The notes under the pieces are model-generated. The model ran no database searches and had not been told where the DNA came from. It saw nothing but the letters and a program-made list of their open reading frames with translations. Below, one piece after another: positions 24,629 through 35,789 of a DNA stretch of 64,000 nucleotides (positions are counted from its first letter, which is position 1; each line of letters opens with the position of its first letter). A program made the position numbers and the translations under genes. This DNA is from Calvatia gigantea (Eukaryota; Basidiomycota; Agaricomycetes; Agaricales; Lycoperdaceae), in the NCBI GenBank assembly GCA_025093985.1, contig JACAAK010000014.1, forward strand, positions 682,001 to 746,000, given 5' to 3'.

Positions 24629-25869
24629 ATGCAATCTACTCCAGAGACGAGGATTCCCAAGGAGATCAGTGAAGTACAGTACAAGGCAGGTTCACCGTGA
24701 TCTCTTGCGGAAATTACATCAGGACCGACTGCGCGTTAACCTGGATGCCTTAGGACCTTAGTGGCCTTGTCAAACGCCAGGATTCCTCGATTTATTCTGA
24801 GCACAGCGGCGGATATGCTGATGTTTTCATCGGATATCTCACGAAGGGCGCAAACGTAGGGTCCAAGGCAAGTGAACACAACAGTTTTCAAGGTGCGTCT
24901 TGAAACATAAACATCCCTTAAGGTTGCCATCAAAGTCCTACGGTTGGACAACGACAAGGATAACACCGACAGAATCAAGACGGTTAGCACCTTCCCCCGT
25001 GATAGGGTTTGTTCCGTCCATCGACACGTTGTAGTATTTGGTTAGAGAAACCTGTGGTTTGGCAAGAATTGCACCACCACAATATCTTGAATTTCCTTGG
25101 CCTGGCGTCCGAATACGGAAAATATAACTGCCCTGCTCTGATTTCTCCCTATTGTGACAACGGAACCGTCAACGACTATCTCAAAACGCACCCAGATCCT
25201 GCCATGCGGCTGTTTATGGTCCGTCCCTTATTGACTTTCCCTGTGGAAGATGTCGTGGTTCACCATTTGATAGATCAAGGGTGTCTCTGATGGTTTGCTG
25301 TACCTCCACGGAATGAATGTCGTCCATGGAGATCTCAAACCGGTGCGGAAACTGTCTTCTGGATGGCAACTAAGGTCAATAATCCTTTGATCTGCCCAGT
25401 CCAATATTCTCGTTCATGATGATGGACACCCACTCCTCTGCGACTTCGGTCGTTCCAAGATTCTCACCCAACGTGGATTCACCACCAAGCCTGCCGGAGC
25501 GTTTCGCTACCAAGCTCCTGAGTATCTGAAAGGTGAAACTGGCGCAAACGAAGCTGTTGACGTGTATGCCTTTGCACTCACGTCCTATGAGGTATATCTC
25601 AACAGTGTCAACACCTCATTGGCTGGTATCCTCACCAAAGCTTTGTAGATTTGGACTGGCCTCCAACCATTCCGTAATAGTAACGATACAACCATAATCA
25701 TTAATATCGTTACGAGGGACGCGAGACCTGACTATCCAGACTCGGCACCATTGGGCACGGACGTACTTTGGAGCTCTTTCAAGATTGTTGGCGAACGAAG
25801 CCTGAGGAAAGGCTAGGAACAGCAGCGGTAAAGCAAAGATTGGCGGATATAAACATTCCCTGCCAGTAA
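24629..25869 (+). pseudogene. Non-RD protein kinase, copy 2, frameshifted
   Basis: Collinear with copies 1 and 3: start MQSTPETRIPKEISEVQYK, DLSGLVKRQDSS, GGYADVFIGYL, VAIKVLRLDNDKD, then a 1-nt insertion near 25,053 (frame changes between YLVRET and VVWQELHHHNILNFLGL). After that come PALISPYCDNGTVNDYL, VHGDLKP-SNILVHDDG, DFGRSKILTQRGF and IWTGLQPF, and then a 1-nt deletion near 25,775 before LFQDCWRTKPEERLG. It ends DINIPCQ at 25867-25869. Introns 1 and 2 would use GC donors (24686 GCAGGT, 24868 GCAAGT). The two indels make it a likely pseudogene, recently inactivated because all motifs are still clear. Confidence 0.7.
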
Positions 25870-25889
25870 TTCTATGTCTTCACACTGGG

Positions 25890-26490
25890 AGCCGATGTCG
25901 TTGATACTCGAATAGCGAATTGAACAACACACAGGCCATAAGCGTAAACTGTAGGTTGTCGTGATCGATTTCCGTCTCCCCAGTAGCGCTATGTTCGGTA
26001 AGTATCTCCGCATTTTGCGCCTCTCTCGTTGCCTTTGCCTTCCTTTTTAAGATTTTCTGGATTGATTATTCAGAAATGCATGATAATCCGAGATGTCCTT
26101 ATTTTTGCGCCGGCGTTTGAGTTGTCGAATGTGCTGTGGTTGATCATCACTCTCCGTCAGCGCGGTTCCCGTCATTGGTTGATATTACCATTAGTGGTAG
26201 GAACAATAAATCCGGGGGGTGATCTTGGGAGCCTTCGCGTTCCATCAGGTCCCCCAAACCTGAAGGCAAGGCGTTATAAAGATGCAAAGTTGGGTACAGA
26301 AATAACATACCTATCATCTTCCATGAGACCTTCTTGGGCGTCAAAGGAAATATCTCCGTCATCGTCGGCATCCACGGGCGTCTCTCCGTTCTCATGACGA
26401 AATGTCCCAGCATCTGTGACGCCGGAAAGACCTTCCACTTGGGTGCGCAATACTCCGATCCCGTCGTTGAACATCAAACGTTGAACGAGG
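25890..26490 (-). pseudogene. 3' fragment of a Nug1/Grn1-type nucleolar GTPase (copy A)
   Basis: Minus-strand remains of the C-terminal part of the GTPase seen more fully at 39.0-41.1 kb. The best part encodes ENGETPVDADDDGDISFDA and QEGLMEDD near 26,310-26,400. Further downstream on the minus strand the basic C-terminal tail is degraded, and the normal stop is lost near 25,930. It lies tail to tail with kinase copy 2. Confidence 0.6.
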
Positions 26491-27183
26491 GCTATGGCTA
26501 ATTACTTCGAAGGCGACGTAATCGCCACCAGGGACTAAAAACTAAACTCGAACCAGGGATTCTCTCACGTGTTCTAACTTTTCTGTCCTCCACTGCGCCG
26601 ATGCTCTCAAATCTTAATTAAAATGTGTGATAGTCAGCTATTATGAGTACCCATAAGATAAACAGAGTCTATGTTCCTTTGCCTTCACGTCGGGCTGCTC
26701 CTCAACCTTACCTCGGACGCTATCTTGCGAAGGGCTTTGACGATTGTTTTTGTAATCAATTCGTTTGACCCTCAGCCAAACGTTTTGTTTCAAGAGTATC
26801 ATGTGAATCTGGAGACAATGCAGAGGATGGTGCCAGCAAGGATCGACCCAGTCTCGTTGAGGTGGTTAGAAGGGGCGTGAGCTTTTCGTCGGTTCCCCCG
26901 TCATTTTAAAGTGCTGAATCAACCCTTTGCCCCCAGTAGCACTTGAATAGATCAGTGTCCTATCCTGCCTGCAGGTGTGCGCTCGAATATTTAACGCAGA
27001 TCGGGAAGTGCAACGCAATCCCAATAAGGAGAAGCAAGCGCCGAACGTGGGAGAAAAGGAAAGCAAGCCGTTGGGCACCATGCACAGATGGACCTGGAGT
27101 CCTGGACCTTCTGCGCTCACGACTAACTCAAGAACCTGTTTCTTCCTCAGTAGACCCCTCCTCGCAATCATCAAGTCTCTACA
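26491..27183. other. Upstream region of the intact NACHT gene
   Basis: No gene recognised. Short frames at 26,670-26,880 and 26,940-27,230 have no family resemblance. It should contain the promoter of the gene at 27184. Confidence 0.4.
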
Positions 27184-29495
27184 ATGTCATTCTTCACAAA
27201 CGCCGAGGGCACCAAGATCAGCAGTAGCCAATTTACGTCAACATCCGTCATCATCAACAATGATGCAAGCGGCCTAACTGGTAAGTTTCGCCTATGGATG
27301 GAACCAATCGGGTTAATCTGGGTGCAGGCATTGACATCCTACGTGAAGCCTCAAGTCCTGAAGCTGCATACGATTCCTCCGCTCGTGCATATCCCCCTCG
27401 ATGTTTCCCTGGAACGCGCAAACAATACATCGAGGATATCGTACACTGGGCTATCCCTGCACTCGGCGATGCACCGACACCTATGTACTGGATGAGAGGC
27501 CCAGCGGGAGTCGGCAAATCTGCCATTGCTCAGACGTGCGCTGAGAAATTACAAGAACAAGGGGTGCTCGGTGCTGCGTTCTTTTTCTCCATCAACGGAC
27601 GAGATAAACCGGAGACATTCTTCCCTTCTATTGCATATCAACTCTCCACCATCGACCCCGCCTACCGTGACCTTGTCGACAGGAAGATCCGCCATGACAA
27701 GACACTTGTTAGCAAGGCTATGGCATTCCAGTTTCAGTACTTGATCAAGGATCCACTGCAAGAACTGGTGACAAATGGGAAGGGAATTGGGAAGCGGATC
27801 GTGGTGCTCGTTGATGGACTAGACGAGTGTGCGGGGGCAGATGCACAATGCGAGATCATTCGCACCGTTGCTGCAGCTGTGCCTGACGGCGTTCTTCCCT
27901 TGTGCTGGGCATTTTTCAGCCGTCCGGAGCCCCACATTGAGGCCACGTTCTTCAGTCCTGCTATCGCCTCCCAATGCTCCAAGACCATACTCCCGATTTC
28001 GCGGGACGCTGATGGAGAGCTCGAACTGTATCTCAGGATTGGTTTCGGGAACATCCTCCAGCGCCACAATATTTCGACGCAGCCTCAGTGGCCATCGGAT
28101 GAAGATATGAAAACCATTGTTGGTGCTGCAGGTGGAGCGTTTATCTACGCAACGACGGTCCTTCGCTTTGTCGACCAGCTCGGCGCACTTGGACCCCAGA
28201 AGCGTTTACAGGCACTCATAGGGGTCATACTGGACCGCCGTAAGCGGGGTTCTCCTACTGGTACTAGCGTCGACACAGCCTTTGCCGAGTTGGACGCATT
28301 CTATACGCTAATCTTACAACGCATTCCTAACGAAATTTTTCCATCCGTCCACTTATTACTTGCCTTACTATTTCGATTGGGAAGTCGGAGTGTAATAGTC
28401 GCGGCCAACCTCCTCCGGCTGTCCAAAGACGAATTTGAAACAGTCTGCAACCACGCGAGTTCTGTCATCCGGCTTGAGCACCAAGGCAAAGACCTCATAC
28501 TTAATCCTACCATCGATGCTAGTTGTGCGTACACCAAATTTAATCAACATGTCGTCGCGGAAATTTCCCGCAAGGTTCGACTTGACCTTGGAGGACGGGT
28601 CTCCCTCTACCACAAATCCTTCTATGACTTCCTGCTTGATCCAGTGCGCTCAGGCCGTTATTGTGTCAAGGGCTCAGAAGTGCTGGCAGAACACCTTGTC
28701 CAAATTCATCTTGACTATGATCGAAGCTTTTGCTGGCGCGGCTCAGGTGGGTTTTATACCAATGCCTCTCGTTTGCCTCAGCCCCTAACTGTCACGTTCC
28801 CAGAATTGGTCCTCGCCTCTAGCGTAACTGATTCGGCCTCCTCTCTTTCCTATCCGTACACAAACGAATTGGTCAATTCACTCATCAAAGCTTATACTTA
28901 TTATCACGTCGGTGCCGAAGATTCACAAAGTTTTTCCGTACCCGGACAAGCAGGAAGGTTGGACGCTGACTGCGATTTTCGTAAACGCTTGCACGTCGTC
29001 GCACATTTAGTCGATCCGCGTCCAAGTAGTGGATTACGTTGGGGCTGTAGTTGCCGCTTCAAGTGGCTCCCTGGAACTTCAATTGCTTGGGTCTCGCGTA
29101 GCGGATTTCCCACATTCAATATACTTGGATTTAAACAGGTACACCTCTTTCACTTTGTTGTTCCACAATGCGCATTCTGATTGTAAATATCGAAGATGAT
29201 TGAACAACATCTAGAAGCAAACATCATCCAACCTTACTACCGCGACATGACTTCCTGGATTATTTCCCTTTTTCAGACTCTCCTTTGCAGCAAGCGCCGG
29301 GAACATATTGAGTCGGGCTTATATCGCATCGGGCATGGTGAAAAGTCAATATTTTGGTACTGGGAAATTAATTACAAATTGCAGCACTATCGGGAGTTTC
29401 GTGCAATCGACTTGGCTGAAGCAGAAGGGATATACCAAGAGGAGGATTTTGATTTGTGGCCCGAGGAGTATGAGTCCGAGCCTGAGTCTGAATAA
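27184..29495 (+). CDS. Intact NACHT P-loop NTPase (NLR-like)
   Basis: Three exons (27184-27280, 27328-29138, 29196-29495) give a 735-residue protein. Exon 1 encodes a 32-residue N/S/T-rich leader (MSFFTNAEGTKISSSQF) typical of basidiomycete NACHT proteins. Then come PRCFPGTRKQYIEDIVHWAI, Walker A GPAGVGKSAIAQ, VVLVDGLDECAG (Walker B), CWAFFSRPEPHIE, ISRDADGELELYLR, a helical winged-helix-like region, and SLYHKSFYDFLLDPVRSGRY. The C-terminal 250 residues differ from the 19.5-kb copy and end in an acidic tail (DFDLWPEEYESEPESE). No WD40, TPR or ankyrin repeats follow. Such STAND proteins oligomerise on ligand binding and act in self/non-self recognition in fungi; that role here is inference. 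Kinase and GTPase fragments follow directly. Confidence 0.85.
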
Positions 29496-29604
29496 GCAGT
29501 GGCAAGTAGGTGGCGGAGGCATTTGCGGTGAGTTTCGTGCTGGAGGTGTTTTTAATGTTTATGTTATTTCAATATCTCATGGTTTGTTGCACTAATGCGT
29601 GATC

Positions 29605-29850
29605 TCATAGAGCTGGAGTGGCGTACAACCACTCGACTATATCACGCTGGCGACAGATAATTCCTAGTGTCACCAGATAAAACAAGACCTACGTACCTAA
29701 CCCCGGCACCGTTGGGAACTGGTGCCCCCTGGTAGCCCTTGAAAGACTGTTGTGGGACGGAGCCTGAGGAAAGGTAAGGAGGTAGTAGTGGTGGCGCAAG
29801 ACGTGGCGAGCATAAACATCCCGTCTCAATGGATTGCTGCTCTTACATAG
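29605..29850 (+). pseudogene. Kinase C-terminal exon fragment
   Basis: Only the last exon of the kinase family remains: SWSGVQPLDYITLATDNS (compare IWTGVQPLDYIGIDAQI in copy 3), then, with stops and shifts, TPAPLGTGAPW, KDCCGTEPEER and a degraded end near 29,830. It starts 110 bp after the intact NACHT gene, so it marks an old junction of the array. Confidence 0.6.
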
Positions 29851-29889
29851 TTGCTGTTCTTACACTTTTGTACTGGGGAACCTCCGACT

Positions 29890-30340
29890 ACATTGATCAT
29901 GCAGCTCGAACGGTGGATTGAATATTCTTAACCAAGTTTTGGACGCAAATCTCCCCGGCACCATCGCATTTAGCGAGTATCTTCACTTTACGCACCTTGC
30001 TCGCCCTCTTCACCCTCCTTTTCAAAAAGTTCTAGTTCAACAGGTTGCCCCGCTCCATGCATTCGCTATGTGTCCGTCCATAGGCGCACGATAATCAGAA
30101 ATGTCCCTGCCCCTGCACCGACGCCCTGTCAGGTGGAGTGAGGCTTATCATCACCCTCCATCGGCGCAGCTCCTGTCATGGGTTTGGGTTTACCGTTGGT
30201 CGGATGGACGTCAAATTAAGGGGGCGATCGTGGGCGTTTATGGCGATGGCACGGGGAGGTGCATTCGCGATCCGGTCCCCTACCCTGTAGGGGAGGCGTC
30301 AAAAGCTGCGTGCGACCTTATATACTGAAGCACGACGCAC
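29890..30340 (-). pseudogene. 3' fragment of a nucleolar GTPase (copy B)
   Basis: Nucleotide similarity to 39,060-39,440 over the basic C-terminal coding region: blocks such as TTCAACAGGTTGCCCCGCTC with the following Cys/His-poor Lys/Arg codons match copy E with many changes. No open frame is kept. It again faces a kinase 3' exon fragment. Confidence 0.5.
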
Positions 30341-31190
30341 TGGTCTCATCCCAACAGCAGGCACCGGCGTGGAGCGGAGACTATTCCCTGCTCCGATCTC
30401 CACTTGACTGATATTTACCAGTCGTTGAAGGCGCTAAAACATATCCGAAGTGGTTCAAAAACTTTGTTCTTCACCCGGTCCTGCAAGCCTCAAACTTCCG
30501 GAGAAATCATCCCGGTTTCCCAAAGACTCGTGGCCACTTAACCCCATACTTTGCTGGCAAGGGCATCGTCGTGAGGGCACATCGTATTCCGACAACGTCT
30601 TACCCCTACCACCAACCTTTCCCGCATCCTCAGCAATTGTACACAGAAACCCACCTTCCCTTCTTCAGATAGCTTCTTGTTCTATTAGATTCTGTTGAGT
30701 TAGGTTTAAAACACTCAGAAAGCCGAGAATGTGTATTTATCCTAAAGCAAAGCTAAGGCCAACTGTCAAAGCCGTATATTGCAACTTCTGCTCGATTGGG
30801 GAACCAATCACTTCCTTCACCTTCCCAAACCTGCGACCCTTCTTTCCTTCCAAACGTGGATGTGATGCTCCACCGAGATCACTGTTACCAAGTCTCGCTA
30901 GCCGTTGTAAGCTTACAGTCTGTTGCTCATAGAATGAACATAACGAATGAAGCAGTCCTGCTTTGAGGCAAGAAGCCACCAGGGACTCATAACATGCCCG
31001 ACACCAATCTCTGGGGCTGCTATAGGAACCAGAGCAAAAATAGTTTAAAGCTCCCGGAATCTCACTACTTGGTTCACATGGACGACTACATTGACCTGGA
31101 GGTTAATTTAGCTCTTAACTGCACGGGCGCCAATATAAAATGAATTCGGTGTTGCCGGGATTGGTTGCCCATTGAGTTCGCGCCTTCCAT
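30341..31190. other. Spacer, nothing recognised
   Basis: No family resemblance in any frame and no repeat that I can define. Confidence 0.35.
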
Positions 31191-31194
31191 TCCA

Positions 31195-31275
31195 ATACGC
31201 AGGTCCAAAGAAAGGTGGGCAATGGGGCAGTAGTGCAGGAATTGGCGAATACATACATTCCGACTGATGGTTGAT
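31195..31275 (+). pseudogene. Short kinase C-terminal remnant
   Basis: About 75 bp that matches the end of kinase copy 1: the stretch coding VVQELANTYIPTD (compare VVQELANINIPT). Nothing of the kinase is left upstream. Confidence 0.45.
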
Positions 31276-31876
31276 CAATTGATTGTTGTTCTTCGGATAT
31301 GCACAAGAACCAGCAGTTTGCCAGTCATCTAAGGTCGCTTGTTAAGAAACTTCCTACCACAGTGTATTTAAGGAACGGTCCCGGCAACAACGGAAACACT
31401 TTGGAGCCAGGCTCGTAAGGACCCTTCCTCAAGGTCAAACACCAACCTGGGCGCCAATGCCCACTTTCCTGGTCCGTGATATGAGACGATGAACATGGAG
31501 CGTGGGGGAACTGGTGGTCGGGCTCAAAGTAAGACAGAACCAGGAGTAAAACGCAACCCCCAGTTTTCCAAAACGTGCAAATATGGGGAGCCGGAGGCGA
31601 AATACACCGGGCGCTATCGTGGGGTCATGGGGGAGGGACACTTTTACTCGTTATGCTCTAAGACGCCTTCTATCGTCACTCCACACCCACTTATGCGACC
31701 GTTGACATATCTGTGATATCACCACCACTATCCGATAATTTTGGATTTACATCCTCTTTTGAAGTTTTGCCCTTGTAATTTTCACATATGCAAACGACTT
31801 CCAGTATTTAAAATGAGGTTCTCGCCAGTTGTTGGATCTTGTCTGTAACTGACAATATTGATATCTCTCCCCCGAA
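31276..31876. other. Spacer upstream of kinase copy 3
   Basis: No gene recognised; it should hold the promoter of the kinase at 31877. Confidence 0.35.
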
Positions 31877-33108
31877 ATGAGCCTCCCTCAGGACATAACT
31901 GAAGTACCGTACAACGTAGGTTTGCTATACCTCCTCCGGCAGGATTTTCATCGCGACTTACTCTGTGTTTGTCTGGGTACCTTCAAAGGAACTCAACGGT
32001 CTCATCAAACGCCAAGGCTCTTCACTAAATCCTGACCATGAAGGGGGTTATGGAGATATCTTCATTGGATACCTCAATGAGGGCACGGGTGCAAGGCTCA
32101 AGGCAAGTGAAGCATATTACCCAATTACTAAGGATACACCTCAAACACCAACTATCTCTTAAGGTCGCCATCAAAGTCCTACGGGTGGGAAAAGAAAAGG
32201 AGAATGCCAACAGAATCAAGAGAGTTAGTGCTTTTTTACAACGGGGCCACCATTCCATCCGTTGATCGGTATTGCAGTACTTGATTAGGGAAACCGTGGT
32301 TTGGCAAAACCTACACCACCACAATATCTTGAATTTCCTTGGCCTGGCGTCCGATTACGAAAGATCCGGTTGCCCCGCTCTCATCTCTCCTTATTGCGAA
32401 AAAGGAACCGTCAATGACTATCTCAAAGAGCACCAAAGCCCCACCATGCGCTTCCTGATGGTTAGTTTCTTGTTGACTTTCCTACGGAAGATATCATGGT
32501 TCACCATTTCAATAGATCGAGGGTGTCTCCGAGGGTTTGCAGTACCTCCACCAAAGGGATGTCGTCCATGGAGATCTCAAACCGGTGCGGAAATTGTCTT
32601 CAGGATGGCAACTAAGGTTAATAAATCCTTTATCCACCCAGTCCAACATTCTCGTTCATGATGATGGATACCCACTCCTCTGCGATTTCGGTCGTTCCAA
32701 GATTCTCACCCAACGTGGATTCACCACCAAGCCTTCTGGAGCGTGTCGCTACCAAGCTCCAGAATTTTTCGGAGAAGACGCTAATGCTACCAAAGCTACT
32801 GATGTGTATGCCTTTGCTCTCACTTCTTATGAGGTACATTTCAGTGTTGTATGTTTGATTGCACTAATGAGTAGGTTTTGTAGATCTGGACCGGGGTGCA
32901 ACCACTCGACTATATCGGAATCGACGCACAGATAATCCTCCAGGTAACTAAGGAGGACGCAAGGCCTAGGTATCCAAACCCGGCACCGTTAGGAACGGAT
33001 GCCCTCTGGAAGCTCTTTACGGACTGTTGGGGGACAAAGCCCGAGGAAAGGTTGAAGATGGTGGCGGTGGTACCAAGGTTGGCAAACATAAGTGTCCAAT
33101 ATCAATAA
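31877..33108 (+). CDS. Non-RD (HGD-type) protein kinase, copy 3
   Basis: The best-preserved kinase of the cluster. Exons give MSLPQDITEVPYN, ELNGLIKRQGSSLN, the Gly-rich loop EGGYGDIFIGYL, VAIKVLRVGKEKE, YLIRETVVWQNLHHHNILNF, PALISPYCEKGTVNDYL, EGLQYLHQRDVVHGDLKP-SNILVHDDG, LLCDFGRSKILTQRG, ACRYQAPEFFG (APE), TDVYAFALTSYE, IWTGVQPLDYIG and DALWKLFTDCWGTKPEERL, ending ISVQYQ at 33106-33108. The catalytic lysine, HGD Asp, DFG and APE are all present. The intron before VAIK uses a GC donor at 32103 (GCAAGT). Its 3' end faces a GTPase fragment about 80 bp away. Substrate unknown; possible link to the NACHT genes is inference from proximity only. Confidence 0.78.
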
Positions 33109-33184
33109 TTGTTGCTCTTGCGCTTTTGTATTGGGAAGTCTCCAACCACATCAATTATGCTGCCTGCCCGGTGGATTGAATACT

Positions 33185-34660
33185 ATGTGACAATCAAGCC
33201 ATATATGTAAACCGTAGATCATCGTGATCAATCTCCATCTCTCTGGCAACACCGCGTTCAGCGAGCATCTTCGCCTTATGAGCCTTCCTCGCCATCTTCG
33301 CCTCCCTCTTTAGATTTTCTGACTCAGTGGGTTACTCCACTCGATATGCTCAAGTATGTGCTCTTCCATTGGTGCATGATGTCCTTGTTTTTGCGCCGGT
33401 TTGGGTTGTCGAGTACGCTGAGGTTGACCATCACCCCCATCAGAAAAGTCCCCGCCACAGATCTGGAACCATCATTGGTTAGAGGGTCATCAAATTCGGA
33501 AGGTAATCGTGGACGTTAGCGGGGGTTGCGAGGAGAAGAACCTCCACATTCCATCCGGTCCCCTAATCTTCAGCTGGGGCGTTATAGGGAAGCAACGTTG
33601 AGTACGGAAATAACATACGTATCATCTTCCATGAGGCCTTCCTCAGCGTCAAAGAAAACATCTCCATCATCGTCGGCATCCATCAGTGTTTCACCGCTCT
33701 CATGACCAAATGCTCCGGCATCTGCAGCACCAAAAAGGCCCTCGAGCTGGAAGGGTTTGGAAAACTGGGAAACGATCTGGGCTTGACCGACATTCTCGGC
33801 CCCGGGGGCGGTTATCTGTCCTGCTCCAACCGCGTGGTCAACTTGTAATGTGATTTTAGAACCACAAATCGAGATTGTGAGAAATTTGCCCTTACCGGTT
33901 GAGGGAACTAGTGAGGGGTGAATGGACGGTGGTTCGGAGAAGTAGGGAATTTTTTGATGGTTCCAGTCGTTTAGGACTTGCCGTGCCATGACTACTAGGT
34001 TTGGGGTTCCACTCTACTTGGCACTGAATCACTCTACGTCGTGTAGACAGGCGCTGAGACTCACCTTCAATAAGCGACCATTAGTTAACGCGAGCATCGT
34101 TAGGAATTTGAGTGTAGAGTTAAATTCGGGTATTTTATATATTTTTTGCAGGGTTTTAGATGACATCCGGCCAACAATCTCCTCCACTAGAAAGACGGCG
34201 TTGGAAATTGAACAAGATGGCGGGGCTGGAGTACTCACCGACGGCAATCGGATCCTCAACGTCCTCCACCTTTACGACATTTCGAAGCAGGACGCTTCCT
34301 TTCTTGTTGCCTTTCCCATCATCAAGATCGTCATCATCAAATACAACTCCAGGAGAGTCCACGATCCGCAAGCCCCGTTCGAGTTTGGACAGATTGTAGG
34401 TCCTTTGTATGACCGGGTTGTGCGGCGACGGCACAGACTTGAAGAAGTGATGAGAAAGAGTGTAACAGAGGTTAAGAAGAACTAAAGAGAGACCTACCTT
34501 ACTCCGTTTCAAGCTGTTTATTAAACTACTTTTTCCAACATTAGGGTACCCAACAACGCCAACCGTGGTGCTTCCGGCTTTGGGTTCGTAGGCTTTGATG
34601 AGCCCGAGAAGTGCAGGTACGGTCGTCGACGATATGTTCACTCACTGGTGTTGCGAGGCA
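33185..34660 (-). pseudogene. Partial Nug1/Grn1-type nucleolar GTPase (copy C)
   Basis: Minus-strand copy containing the G-domain half and C-terminal part. Seen: KAGSTTVGVVGYPNVGKSSL (G1), QRTYNLSKLERGLRIVDSPG (G3), KKGSVLLRNVVKVEDVEDP, then ARQVLNDWNHQKIPYFSEPP and DADDDGDVFFDAEEGLMEDD (open to 33582), and a degraded basic tail ending near 33,185. The N-terminal half with the NKxD motif is absent: only a few coding-like bases remain beyond 34,650. Some C-terminal exons are cleaner here than in copy E. Confidence 0.65.
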
Positions 34661-34724
34661 GGGGATGAAAGAAGAGTAGAGTGGGTGTCGTATAGATACT
34701 TCAGCCAGGTTTGAAATTTGAGGC

Positions 34725-34805
34725 CTGAGGCCTGAGGAAGGTATGGATTCTGGAGATGGTGGTGGTGATATAAAGATTTGTAAACATGAATAGCCCGTCT
34801 CAATA
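34725..34805 (+). pseudogene. Kinase 3' remnant
   Basis: Short match to the kinase C-terminal codons (GLRPEERYGFW-like reading, then KHE and the CCCGTCTCAATAATTCTTG downstream sequence shared with the other copies). It is placed just before another GTPase 3' fragment, as in the other units. Confidence 0.4.
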
Positions 34806-34862
34806 ATTCTTGCACTTTCCATACTTAAGAATCTCAACAATATATTTGACTAGTGAACCGAA

Positions 34863-35100
34863 TCACGCAATCAAGTCATAAACGTAAACTATGATCGTCT
34901 TGACCAACCCCCACCTCTTCAGCAGCACCGTGCTCAATAAGTATCCTTATGTGCCTTGCTCGCCCTCTCACCTCTGCCAGGTGTGTGTGTTCACAAAGGA
35001 GCTGATTACACACCCGTTGATTCTTAACTACTTTTCTTGGCTTTTCATTGACCTTCTCTGCAACACCGAGCAAACACTATTCTGTCCTGCTTACCCACTC
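34863..35100 (-). pseudogene. 3' fragment of a nucleolar GTPase (copy D)
   Basis: The sequence from the TGA-complement near 34,872 onward matches the last codons of copy E (FTFM-stop) and the following basic tail for about 130 bp, then similarity is lost. No frame is kept. Confidence 0.45.
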
Positions 35101-35104
35101 TGGT

Positions 35105-35500
35105 GATAGCCTGCTGGGAGAAAGTAGTTTTTACCACGCGTCATTACAGAACCCCTCGACAACCAGGAGAGGTCAAATAGGTTTGATCTTTGAGTCGGTG
35201 AACGTTGTGCGGGTTTGCTCGCAGGCACGATGACGTAGGGGATGACAAGGGGTTCAACAATGGTACGTATCTTATTCGCCTGGTTAGTTACTCCATTAGT
35301 AGGGTGTGTATTGACAGTCGTTGTTCCTTGGCATGGTGAAAGGTTTGTGGGTGTCTATGGCGCCTAAAGGATCGAAAAAGCGAAGGCACACAACACCTGA
35401 CGTACCGGAAGTTGATGTTACATGTCAAGTGGAATGACCGGCAAATGGAGTATCTTGCGAGTGGGGTGTTGATAAGTCGCCGAGGATGTAGGTAATTTCT
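35105..35500 (+). pseudogene. NACHT NTPase C-terminal remnant
   Basis: ESSFYHASLQNPSTTRRGQI matches the VYHASFADFLEDPLRSGRF block of the copy at 19.5 kb. Further on, DDKGFNN before an intron and VVPWH after it match DKGFDN / VVAPWD. Later frames are broken. It is the third NACHT remnant of the cluster. Confidence 0.55.
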
Positions 35501-35786
35501 TGCTGCTTACTTGCTAAGCCGGACAGCACTCATGGTCAGCTCCAGGTACCTCCCGAGCACGAACAGAAAATCACGCAACAAAAAATTCCGCGAGACGAAT
35601 TCCAGCAGTAGAAGCACAGGTCGTTGTCACACGGCTCATGGGTATGGACAAGAGTAGGTTCCCATTCCCACCTCAGGCCAAATAATTCCAAGGGGTTTCA
35701 CGTATTAACAGTTTAAAGGACATCGGAGCCGGACAGAATGACTGAATAATTCCGGCCGCGGATTTGAAGGGTTCTACTTGCATGGC
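35501..35786. other. Spacer, nothing recognised
   Basis: No supported feature between the NACHT remnant and the minus-strand kinase. Confidence 0.3.
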
Positions 35787-35789
35787 TCG

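Noticed and set aside
26670..27230. Short frames before the intact NACHT gene as extra 5' exons
   Set aside because: The ATG at 27184 starts the expected leader; the upstream frames show no match to family N-termini.
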